From IMG/VR virus record IMGVR_UViG_3300005347_000207, positions 1 to 61,503 of that record: a DNA stretch of 61,503 nucleotides. The stretch is one strand, 5' to 3'. Under the pieces are notes generated by a model, which was not told the DNA's origin, ran no database searches, and saw only the letters and a list, made by a program, of their open reading frames with translations. A program made the translations under genes and the position numbers. This DNA is from a virus. Positions 8,588 to 16,700 of this stretch are shown piece by piece (the stretch's first letter is position 1; every line of letters begins with the position of its first letter).

Positions 8588-9016
8588 ATGACCAACCTTA
8601 CTTCGGGTTACGAAGACCTCGGCCGCGCCGCCTCGAGCAGCGACACCTACACTCCCGCGGACGTTCTGCTCGCCGGTTCGTTCCCGCTGGACACCAGCGC
8701 CGGCACGCTGCTCGACCAGAACGCGGTGCTCCCGGCGTTCTCGCTGGTCGGCCGCATCACCGCGTCGGGCAAGCTGACTCTCAGCGCGCAGGCCGCCTCT
8801 GACGGCTCGCAGGTCCCGGTCGGCGTGACCATCGTCGAGTACCCGGACACGGGTGCGGACATCCCGAATGTCACGTTCTACCGCTCGGGCAACTTCAACT
8901 TCGACGCCCTGAACCTGGGCGCCGGCTGGACGCTCGCGAACCTTCGCGTCGCCGTCGAGAACAGCGGCGTGCCTCTGTTCTTCGGCCAGCCCGCCACCGC
9001 CACCCCCACCGTCTGA
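8588..9016 (+). CDS. Head decoration protein (gpD-like)
   Basis: 142-aa protein between protease and major capsid, the place of lambda gpD, which trimerises on the capsid surface and stabilises it. The sequence is rich in beta strands, with a ready-made start site (AAGGA 10 nt before ATG). Motifs fitting the family are LLAGSFPLDTSAGTLL and VPVGVTIVEYPDTG. No other role is suggested. Confidence 0.85.
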   Translation: MTNLTSGYEDLGRAASSSDTYTPADVLLAGSFPLDTSAGTLLDQNAVLPAFSLVGRITASGKLTLSAQAASDGSQVPVGVTIVEYPDTGADIPNVTFYRSGNFNFDALNLGAGWTLANLRVAVENSGVPLFFGQPATATPTV

Positions 9017-9042
9017 CGGTCAGCGCAGAAGGAAACTGCAAT

Positions 9043-10101
9043 ATGGCTATCGCCCCTCTCCCGACGCGCGACCTGCTCGGCGTCTTCAAGGACAACCGTC
9101 TCGCGACGGTGTCCAACTACTGGCGCACGGTGGGCGGCCTCGCCGTTCACCAGTCGACCCGCCCGGAGATCATCTTCGAGAAGATCACCTCGTCGCGCCG
9201 TATCGCGCCGCACGTCCTGCCGGCCAACACCGGCAAGCCGACCCTGGTGAAGCAGGGTTCGGCCGCGCAGATGTTCTCGCCGGGCTATATCAAGGCGAAG
9301 GACCCGGTTCTCCCGGGCGAGCAGTTCTCGCGTCAGCCCGGCGACCTCTTCACCGACGTGCCCCGCACGCCGCAGGCGAACTTCGACATGGCCGTGGCCG
9401 ATGTCGTCGCCTATCACCGGCAGATCATCGAGCGCCGCTGGGAATACATGGCGGCGAAGGCCGTCATCACCGGCACGGTCGATGTCGAATACGTCGACTC
9501 GCCCAAGGTGACGGTCGATTTCGGCCGCGCGGCCGGTCACACCATCGACGCCACCGCGTCGCAGTGGGCTGCGGCCGACACCGACCTGCTCGAGAACATC
9601 GAGAGCTGGGCGGACACGATGGCGACCGCCGACTTCGGCGGCATCGCCAACCGTCTGACTGTCAGCCCGGAAGTCTGGGCGGTGATGCGCAAGAATACTG
9701 GCATCATCAACGAGATGTCGACGCAGCGTCGCGGCAACACCGAGACGAACATCCGCACGGGCATCACCGTGATCGATCCGAACAACATGACCAAGTATGT
9801 CGGCACCGTGGGCGCCGGCATCGACGTCTATGTGACGGCCGACTTCTACCAGAACAACGCCGGTAGCCAGGTCAAGTACCTGCCGGCGAAGTCAGCGGTG
9901 CTGACGGCTCCGGGCATCGACGCAGTGATGGCCTTCGGGGCGATCGTCGACGCGGACGCCAATCTCCAAGCGTCGCCCGTGTTCATGAAGATGTGGAAGG
10001 AGAACGACCCGAGCGCCATGTTCATCATGTCGCAGTCGGCGCCGCTCTACATCCCCGTCAACCCGAACTGCTCGATGCTGATCAGCAACCTCGTGGCCTA
10101 A
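9043..10101 (+). CDS. Major capsid protein (gpE family)
   Basis: HK97-fold shell protein of the lambda gpE family. 352 aa, close to the family norm, with the usual N-terminal extension, the GYIKAKDPVLPGEQF spine region, RWEYMAAKAVITGTV and a C-terminal PVFMKMWKENDPSAMFIMSQS segment that is very characteristic of gpE-type capsids. A strong Shine-Dalgarno (AAGGA) precedes it. A 10-bp stem hairpin follows the stop codon. Confidence 0.95.
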   Translation: MAIAPLPTRDLLGVFKDNRLATVSNYWRTVGGLAVHQSTRPEIIFEKITSSRRIAPHVLPANTGKPTLVKQGSAAQMFSPGYIKAKDPVLPGEQFSRQPGDLFTDVPRTPQANFDMAVADVVAYHRQIIERRWEYMAAKAVITGTVDVEYVDSPKVTVDFGRAAGHTIDATASQWAAADTDLLENIESWADTMATADFGGIANRLTVSPEVWAVMRKNTGIINEMSTQRRGNTETNIRTGITVIDPNNMTKYVGTVGAGIDVYVTADFYQNNAGSQVKYLPAKSAVLTAPGIDAVMAFGAIVDADANLQASPVFMKMWKENDPSAMFIMSQSAPLYIPVNPNCSMLISNLVA

Positions 10102-10109
10102 CGGCCTGC

Positions 10110-10136
10110 TGGAGCGGGGCGAGAGACCCCGCTCCA
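10110..10136 (+). terminator. Hairpin after the major capsid gene
   Basis: TGGAGCGGGG and its exact complement form a 10-bp stem with a 7-nt loop, 9 bases after the capsid stop. There is no T-run, so it probably acts as a partial terminator or an mRNA-stabilising structure that raises capsid yield over downstream genes. Confidence 0.55.
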
Positions 10137-10159
10137 ACCTTCCAGGAGAGACTCGCGAA

Positions 10160-10525
10160 ATGACCCACAAAGCGATGATCGCGGTGAGCGCGGTCCAGTA
10201 TGCCGACGAGAAGGGGAGGCGGTGCGTCGCCCAGCCCGGCGAGACCTTCTATGTCGACGAGAAGCACGTCAAAACCCTCGCCGACAGCGGCTCCGCCCAA
10301 TCCGTGGCGGAAGCCGCCAAGGCCGGCAAGTCGTCCGCGAAGGGTGGCCGGAAGACCGGAGAGACCGGAGAGACCGGCGAACCGGACAAGGTTGACGCCG
10401 ATACCGGAGAGACCGGCGAACCGGACAAGGTTGACGCCGATACCGGAGAGACCGGCGAACCGGACAAGGTTGACGCCGATACCGGTGAGACCGGTGCTTG
10501 TGAAACCGACGACATGGTCGGCTGA
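10160..10525 (+). CDS. Connector-region protein with 13-aa tandem repeats
   Basis: Unassigned 121-aa protein in the position of lambda FI. Residues 1-50 form a small beta-rich domain (AVQYADEKGRRCVAQPGETFYV). The rest is three perfect copies of a 13-residue Thr-Gly-Glu/Pro-Asp-Lys repeat, ending in ETDDMVG, the shared tail. The N-terminal domain is similar to the next gene, so the two look like tandem paralogues. Role inferred only from position. Confidence 0.75.
   Translation: MTHKAMIAVSAVQYADEKGRRCVAQPGETFYVDEKHVKTLADSGSAQSVAEAAKAGKSSAKGGRKTGETGETGEPDKVDADTGETGEPDKVDADTGETGEPDKVDADTGETGACETDDMVG
10364..10480. repeat. Three perfect 39-bp tandem repeats
   Basis: Units 10364-10402, 10403-10441 and 10442-10480 are identical 39-bp copies; a partial fourth begins at 10481. 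Each codes in frame for 13 aa (TGETGEPDKVDAD). Perfect identity implies recent expansion or gene conversion, so copy number should vary between relatives. Confidence 0.97.
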
Positions 10526-10526
10526 C

Positions 10527-10751
10527 ATGAAAGTCGAAGCTGTCCACACGATTCAGCATCAGCCGGATCCCAACGGTCCGATCGTTCGTGAAAAGCCGGG
10601 CTCGCAGTTCGATCTGGCTGAGCGCGACGAGTGGATGCTGAAGACCGGCGCCGTTAAGGCGGTCGAAGGTGAGACTGCGGCCCCGAAGGGCAAGCGCAGC
10701 AAGAAGTCTGACGACGAAACCGGAGCCAACGGCTCCGACCTGGTCGGCTGA
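10527..10751 (+). CDS. Small connector-region protein, paralogue of upstream gene
   Basis: 74-aa protein one base after the preceding stop. VEAVHTIQHQPDPNGPIV..KPGSQFDLAERDEWM..GAVKAVE lines up with the N-terminal domain of the gene before it (AVQYADEKGRRCVAQPGETF..KTLADSGSAQSV). The C-terminus is basic, then ends in GSDLVG. Function unknown. Confidence 0.75.
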   Translation: MKVEAVHTIQHQPDPNGPIVREKPGSQFDLAERDEWMLKTGAVKAVEGETAAPKGKRSKKSDDETGANGSDLVG

Positions 10752-10752
10752 G

Positions 10753-11118
10753 ATGGGCGCGCGCGACGTCATTCGCGCCGCGCGGCGGGACCTGCACGCA
10801 GAGTTGCAGGTCCCGGCCCTCTACCTTACGTCCAAGACGGATGAGGACCCGACGCCGATCAACGTCCGCTTCCGGGTTCACCAGAAGTCGATCACCGGCT
10901 TCCAGGCCGGCGCCTTCGCGATCGAGACCGCTGATGCGCCGCCGCAGCTTCGTTTCGACCTGCTCGAGATCACGCCCGCCCGTGGCGGTTTCGTTTCGGT
11001 GACGACCGGCGAAGCCTATCGCATCGATCGCGTGGGAGAGAGGGACGACGAGTTCATCAACGCTGACGTCATCCGGTTGAGCGCGGCCGAGGCCGCGGGG
11101 CTCCCGGTTCCGGCCTGA
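10753..11118 (+). CDS. Head-tail connector (gpFII-like)
   Basis: 121-aa protein occupying the FII position between capsid and Z-like genes. It has a helix (DVIRAARRDLHAEL) followed by beta strands with a GEAYRIDRVGERDDEF segment typical of small head-tail attachment proteins. ATG 10753 is 1 nt after the preceding stop. Family assignment rests mainly on position, size and fold pattern. Confidence 0.65.
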   Translation: MGARDVIRAARRDLHAELQVPALYLTSKTDEDPTPINVRFRVHQKSITGFQAGAFAIETADAPPQLRFDLLEITPARGGFVSVTTGEAYRIDRVGERDDEFINADVIRLSAAEAAGLPVPA

Positions 11119-11120
11119 CG

Positions 11121-11720
11121 ATGGACAGCTATGTCTTCGCCGTCGAAGGCCTGGACGACGTTAAGTCGATCAAGGACCTCGACCCGGCCATCGTCACGGC
11201 GGCGCGGCAGGCCGTGAACAAGACCGCCGACCGGGCGCGAGCCCGCAGCGCGCGCGACATCCGCCGCCAGGTCAATTTCCCGGCGTCCTATGTCAGCGAT
11301 GCAGAGGGCCGCCTATCGATCGTGAAGAAGGCGTCGAGCGACAGCCTCGAGGCGGTGATCCGCGGCCGCCATCGCGCAACGTCGCTGGCGCGCTTCATCT
11401 CCGGTTCGCCTCGAGCTGGGCGCGGCGTGCGCGTTCAGGTGAAGCCGGGCTCCAATCAGTTCATGGCCCGGGCCTTCTTGATCAAGCTGCGTGCTGGCAA
11501 CGCCGCGATCGACACCAAGTTCAACATGGGCCTGGCGGTGCGGACGGATGGCGCGAAGCCCGCCGCCGCCTTCAAACCCGTTCGCCTGGGGAGAAACCTC
11601 TGGCTGCTGTACGGCCCGAGCGTGGACCAGGTCTTCCGTTCCGTCGCCCCGGAGATCGCGCCCGAGATGGGCGACTTCCTGGAAGGCGAGTTTCGCCGCC
11701 TGCTGGACCTTAAGCGATGA
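11121..11720 (+). CDS. Minor tail protein Z-like
   Basis: Tail completion protein of the gpZ family. The N-terminus (VTAARQAVNKTADRARARSA, then RQVNFPASYVS) matches the helical start of Minor_tail_Z proteins, which act at the head-proximal end of the tail. 199 aa, as expected. Stop overlaps the next start by 4 nt. Confidence 0.85.
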   Translation: MDSYVFAVEGLDDVKSIKDLDPAIVTAARQAVNKTADRARARSARDIRRQVNFPASYVSDAEGRLSIVKKASSDSLEAVIRGRHRATSLARFISGSPRAGRGVRVQVKPGSNQFMARAFLIKLRAGNAAIDTKFNMGLAVRTDGAKPAAAFKPVRLGRNLWLLYGPSVDQVFRSVAPEIAPEMGDFLEGEFRRLLDLKR

Positions 11721-12214
11721 GCGACCCCCGTCCTTTCCGTCTGCGCGTGCTGGACGCGCTGACCGAGTGCCTGAAGGGCATCACCGTGGCCAACGGCTAC
11801 TCCACCGACATGGCGGGCGCCGTCTTCCGCGGGCGCGTCCGGTTCGGCACGGACGATCCGCTGCCCATGCTGGCGATCCTCGAGCCGCCCGAAGGTGAGG
11901 ATCCGGATTTGGCCGCTGAAAGCAGCGCCAAGGCGAAGAGCGACTGGCCACTGGTGATCCAGGGCTTCGTGAAGGACGACTTCGATCATCCGACCGATCC
12001 AGCGCACATGCTGCTGGTGGACGTAAAGCGGGCGCTGATCAAGCAGCGCACGGGCGCCGACGCCCGCAACATTCTGGGGATGGGCGGCCGGGTTTACGGC
12101 CTGCGCATCGGCGCCGGCACGTGCCGGCCGCCCGACGACATCTCCGACAAGGCGTACTTCGGGCTGCCGATCGTTCTCCGCATCCTGGAGGACCTCGAAA
12201 ACCCGTTTGCGTAA
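11717..12214 (+). CDS. Tail terminator, gpU-like
   Basis: 165-aa protein in the lambda U position between Z and the tail tube. It shows an initial helix (LRVLDALTECLKGITV), a hairpin with FRGRVRFGTDDPLPMLAILE, and a DWPLVIQGFVKDDFDHPTDPA segment common in tail completion proteins of siphophages. Caps the tail tube at its head-proximal end, by analogy. Confidence 0.75.
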   Translation: MSDPRPFRLRVLDALTECLKGITVANGYSTDMAGAVFRGRVRFGTDDPLPMLAILEPPEGEDPDLAAESSAKAKSDWPLVIQGFVKDDFDHPTDPAHMLLVDVKRALIKQRTGADARNILGMGGRVYGLRIGAGTCRPPDDISDKAYFGLPIVLRILEDLENPFA

Positions 12215-12222
12215 CCCAAAAA

Positions 12223-12237
12223 TCAACTTAATAGTGA
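12223..12237. promoter_or_regulatory. Operator-like 15-mer before tail tube gene
   Basis: TCAACTTAATAGTGA, in the 45-bp gap between the U-like and tail tube genes and 22 bp before the tail tube ATG. AT-rich in otherwise GC-rich DNA. Member of the dispersed family. Confidence 0.6.
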
Positions 12238-12259
12238 TCCTCAACCACGGAGTGGATTC

Positions 12260-13048
12260 ATGGCCATCACCACGAAGAAGGTGCAGAACCAGGTGCTCGG
12301 CAAGGGCCGCCTGTATTTCGCGCCCTACAAGACCGGCACCACGACCCCGCGCGGCGAACGCTACATCGGCAATACGCCGTCCTTTTCGCTGACCATCAGC
12401 GCTGAGACGCTCACCCACCAGAATTCCGACGAAGGGATCAAGGAGACCGACAAGGAGGTCCCGCTGTCCACGGAGCGCAAGGGTGCGTTCGAGGCCGACG
12501 ACATCGACCTGGACAACGTCGCCCTGTTCTTCTTCTCCGAAGGCAAGGAGACGATCTCCCAGTCGCTCGTGAACGATCACACCGAGACCCTGACGGACGT
12601 CGAAAAGGGCTTGTACTACCAGCTCGGCTCTGACCTGGTCGCCAGCGGCGTGCGCGACATCTCCAACCTGGTGGTGGAGAAGGGCGCGACCACCTTCGTG
12701 GAAGGCACCGACTACGAGGTCGATCTGACTCTCGCCCGCATCCTAATCCTGGAAGCCGGCTCGATTGTCGACGGCGACGACCTCGAACTCACCTACGACA
12801 TCAACGCCCACAGCCGCGACCAAGTGCAGTCGGGCAGCCAGCCGGTGGAAGGCGCGCTGCGCTTCGAAGCCGTCAACCCCGAGGGCGCCAACGTCGACTA
12901 CTATATGCCCGACGTGAAGCTGTCCCCGAACGGCGACTATGCTCTCAAGGGCGACGACTGGCAGAAGATGGCGTTCAACGTCGCCGTCCTGCTGAAGACC
13001 GGCCAAGCCGCGGCGATCTATGCCGACGGCCGTCCGTATACGCCGTAA
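12260..13048 (+). CDS. Major tail tube protein (gpV-like)
   Basis: 262-aa tail tube protein. The opening KGRLYFAPYKTGTTTPRGER and the repeated strands with ETLTHQNSDEGIKETDKEVP are typical of phage tail tube proteins of alphaproteobacteria. It is preceded by a GGAG Shine-Dalgarno and followed by the chaperone genes, as in lambda. The length leaves no room for a lambda-type extra Ig domain. Confidence 0.85.
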   Translation: MAITTKKVQNQVLGKGRLYFAPYKTGTTTPRGERYIGNTPSFSLTISAETLTHQNSDEGIKETDKEVPLSTERKGAFEADDIDLDNVALFFFSEGKETISQSLVNDHTETLTDVEKGLYYQLGSDLVASGVRDISNLVVEKGATTFVEGTDYEVDLTLARILILEAGSIVDGDDLELTYDINAHSRDQVQSGSQPVEGALRFEAVNPEGANVDYYMPDVKLSPNGDYALKGDDWQKMAFNVAVLLKTGQAAAIYADGRPYTP

Positions 13049-13068
13049 GTCGAGGGGCATAGAGACCC

Positions 13069-13506
13069 ATGTCCTTCGATTTCGAACCCGTCTCCGCGAC
13101 GGCGACCGTGACCTTCCCCGGCGGCCAGATGACCGTCCGGGGATTGTCGCTTCCGGACGTGACGACGCTGATCTCCCTACATCGGGAGGTCATCGCAGAC
13201 TTGTTCCAGCGCGCGGCCGCCGATCCCTTGCAGGCGCTCGCGGCCGCCGCCGTCTTCGGCCAGCGGCTTCTGCACGAGGCGCCCGAACTGGGGGCTGACA
13301 TCATCGCCCTCGCCGCCGACGTGCCGACCGAGAAGCGTCCCAACGTGAGCCGGGTGCCGTTCCCGGCGCAGATCGAGGCGCTGGAAAAGATCGCCGAACT
13401 CACCTTCGCGACGGAGCAGGACCTAAAAAAAGTGATCGAGACCGTCGTCCGGGGCGCTCGCGCGATCAGCGGGAGTCTCGACAGCCTTCAGACCCACCCG
13501 GGCTGA
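13069..13506 (+). CDS. Tail assembly chaperone, gpG-like
   Basis: 145-aa unshifted product of the G/GT-type locus between tail tube and tape measure. The N-terminal half is beta-rich (VSATATVTFPGGQMTVRGLS), the rest helical. Near its 3' end the message carries a run of seven A residues that permits a -1 shift into a second open frame. These chaperones coat the tape measure during tail assembly. Confidence 0.85.
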   Translation: MSFDFEPVSATATVTFPGGQMTVRGLSLPDVTTLISLHREVIADLFQRAAADPLQALAAAAVFGQRLLHEAPELGADIIALAADVPTEKRPNVSRVPFPAQIEALEKIAELTFATEQDLKKVIETVVRGARAISGSLDSLQTHPG

Positions 13507-13742
13507 AGGATTGGCTGTGGGGCATCCGGAAGAAGGTCAGCCTGCTTCTGGATCACGGACACCCCCACGCGCGCCGCTATCCCCTCGGGATGGTGTGGGA
13601 CGAGGCGCTACTGGTCGCGGAACGGCTCAACGGCCTCGAGGCGACCAGGGCGATCCTTCTGCAGGCGGCGGTCTCAAGTCTCTTTTCCGAGGAAGCCGGC
13701 AGGGAATTTGGCGACCTCATTGAAAAGCTGAACGAGGGCTAG
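13069..13742 (+). CDS. Frameshifted tail assembly chaperone (G-T type)
   Basis: A -1 slip at A-AAA-AAA (13425-13431) moves ribosomes into a frame open to TAG at 13740-13742, adding about 100 residues that contain LKDWLWGIRKKVSLLLDHGH, RYPLGMVWDEALLVAERLNG and FGDLIEKLNEG. This extension is protein-like and fills the otherwise empty space before the tape measure. The arrangement matches the conserved G/GT frameshift of siphophages. Frameshift efficiency is not visible from sequence. Confidence 0.8.
13425..13431 (+). other. Slippery heptamer for -1 frameshift
   Basis: A AAA AAA, in phase with the G-like reading frame (codons CTA AAA AAA GTG), fits the X-XXY-YYZ rule for -1 slippage. It is placed 73 bp before the zero-frame stop, as usual for tail chaperone frameshifts. 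Confidence 0.85.
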
Positions 13743-13747
13743 GGCCG

Positions 13748-16700
13748 ATGGCCAAGAATGACGTCGAACTGGTTATCCGGGCTCGCAACGAGGCGAGCAA
13801 GGCCATCGACGCCATCTCGAATGCGCTCAACACGCTGACGTCGGCCCAAGCCAACACCGGGGCCGGCGCGCAGCGGATGGACGGCCTGCTGGGCGAACTG
13901 GTCCACCAGTTCCAGGCGCTCGACGCCCAGACCAAGGGCCTACAGGCGTTCAGCAAGATCGCGCGGGAGATGGATTCCGCGACGGCCGCGGTCGAGCGGC
14001 TGGAAAAATCCGTCGCTTCGGCCGCGCAGGAGCAGAGCCGGCTCTCCGCCGCTCAGTCGAGCTCGGCCAATGAGGTTTCGCGCCTGAAGGCGGTGGCCGA
14101 CGCCTCCAAGCAGGCCTACGACGCTGAAAAGGCCCGGCTCGACTTCCTGAAGACCCGGGTTTCCAAGGATAGCCTCGCTTACCAGGAGCAGGTCCAGGCC
14201 GTCGAGCGGACATCGGCGGCGAACAAGGAGGCGAACGCTGCGGTCGGCGCAGCCGAGCGTCAGCAGCGCCAGCTGACCGGCGCACTGGGTGAGGCGAGCG
14301 CGGCGCTCACCGACCAGCAGGCCAAGCTCGACGCCGCTAAGACCCAGTTCAACGAGCTACGGACAGCCGCGCAGGGCGCCGGCGCCGCGCTCGGCGGTAT
14401 CGTGGCCGAGCAGCAAGCCGTGTCCGCGGCGTCGCAGAAGACCGCCGCGGATCTGAAGGCCGTGGGCGACGCTATCGCCCGGCAACAGGCGGCGCGTTCG
14501 GTCGAGGCTCCGGTCGCCGGACCTGCCGCCGGCCCGGCGGCGCAGGCCACAGCCGCTTACCGGGCCCAGGTCCAGGCTGTCGCCGCCGCCAAGCAGGCAT
14601 TCTCGGACGCACGAGAAGAGGCGACCCGCCTTGGCAGGGAGCTTGCCGCAGCTGCGGCGCCCACGAACGAGCTGAAGACCGCCTTCCTGCTGGCCAGGGA
14701 GGCGTCAAAGGCGGCCGAGCAATCCTATCTCGACCAGGCGCAGGCGCTCCAGAAGCTCCGCGGTCAGTCGGGCGGCGGGTTCAAGCAGGTTATAGATCTG
14801 TCGGAGTCGCTGAAGCAGGTCCCGGCACAGGAAACCGCTGTCCAGCGACTCCTGCGGGCGATCGGACTTGGTCGGCAACAAGTCGAGCAGTCGAACAAGC
14901 CGACCGGCCGCAAGGGCGAGGTCCTGTTCGGTCTGCGGCCCTACGAGCTGCAGAACCTCGGCTTCCAGGTCAACGACCTGATCACCCAGATCGCCAGCGG
15001 CACGGCGCCGAGCCAAGCCTTTGCTCAGCAGTTCGGCCAGATCATCCAGATCTTCCCGAAGCTGGGCGCGGTCCTGCTGCCGATCCTGCCGGAGTTGATC
15101 GGTCTCGGTATTGCGCTCGGCGTCGTCGGCGCCGCAATGGGCAACGTTGGCGACCACGCCGAGTCTGTGCGCGAGTTCGGCGGCGAGCTTGCGGCGTCGG
15201 CCGACGGCGCACACCACAGCGCCGAGGCGCTCGCGACAGCAGCCCACCAACTGGACGTCTATGGTGGGTCTCTGAAAGACGCGCGCGCCGCGATTTCACA
15301 GTTCGTCCAGGCGGGCCTCGACGACACAAAAATCGAGCGCTTCGGTCGCTCCGCGCAGAACATGGCGGACATCTTCGGGGGGAAGGTTCCCGAGGCGGCC
15401 GAGAAGATGGCCGCCGCCTTCACGCACGGGTACGACGCGGTCAAGAAACTGGACGACCAGTTCAACTTCCTTAGCGCCGCCGAGCGACAGCACATCAAGG
15501 AACTGTTCGAAAGCGGCCAAGCCGAGGAAGCCCGGACCGAGGCATTCCGAATCTTTGAACGGCAGATGGACGCGGGCGCCGCGAAGACGCGCGGCCCGTG
15601 GACCGAGGCCATCCGTAACCTGACCCAGGCCTGGGACAACTTCCTTACGTTCCTGGCGAACAGCGGGCCGATCCAGGGGGCCATCAAACTTCTGGGCGAT
15701 CTGGCTCAAGCTGCGAAGAACGCGACGGCGAACCTGCCAGGCGCCAAGCCGGCGCCACGCGTTACGGGCGATCCCGAACTCGATCGCGAACTGGCGCAGC
15801 TGAAGGAACTGCAAACCCGTCGCGACAACTTGGCGAAGCATCCGATCATTACAGGTGCGAGCCGGGCGATCGTGCGAGCCGGCCAAGCGGTGGCTGGGGA
15901 CAGCTTGGCGGGCAAGTTCGGCACGGCCCTGAGCGGCCACGCCCTGGACACCGTCAGCAGCGTTGACCGGCAGATCGCCGACGCACAGAAGGCGATTGCG
16001 CAGCGCCGCCAGGCCATTGCTAAAGCGGGCCAGGACGCCACCCAGGCGCAGCTGAAGGCCGACGCAGACGTCAAGGATGCTCTCCAGGACCAGCTGAACT
16101 CCCTGAAGGGTGTGAACGACGCCCGCCGCGTCGCAGTGGCCGGTCAGAAGGCCTATGACGACGCTTTGGCCAAGGGTGCCTCGCAGGCTGGCGCGGACGC
16201 CGCGCGCGCGCTTGGCCAGCAGATCGAGCAGACGAAGGTCAACAAGGAAAACGAGGCGAGGGCCCGGTCCGCCGCGTCGCACGCGCAGGCGCTCCAGAAC
16301 AAGCTCGACAGCCTGGAAGGCTCGATCGCCACCGCCGAGAACAACCTCGAGCGGAAGGCCGCTGAGGGCCAGACCGCGTCGCTGAAGGAGCGGCTCGACG
16401 CCATCGCCGCGCAGGCAGGTAAGATCAAGGGCGACCTGGCGAAGTTCGCCTCGCTCGGCGGCAAGGACATCAACGGCGAATCCATCAGCGCCTTCACCGC
16501 CCGGATCGATCAGAACACGAAGGTCCTGCAGCAGCAGGAGACCCTTCGGTTCTACTCCGAACAGATCAACGCGCTAGAGAAGCAGCGTCAGGACCGCCTC
16601 CGCGCCATCGCCGATCAGTACGCCGCCGGCAACATCAGCGCTGCCGACGCCTTCAAACAAGAGCAGGACGCGGCGTCGACGTTGACGAAGCAACTGGCCG

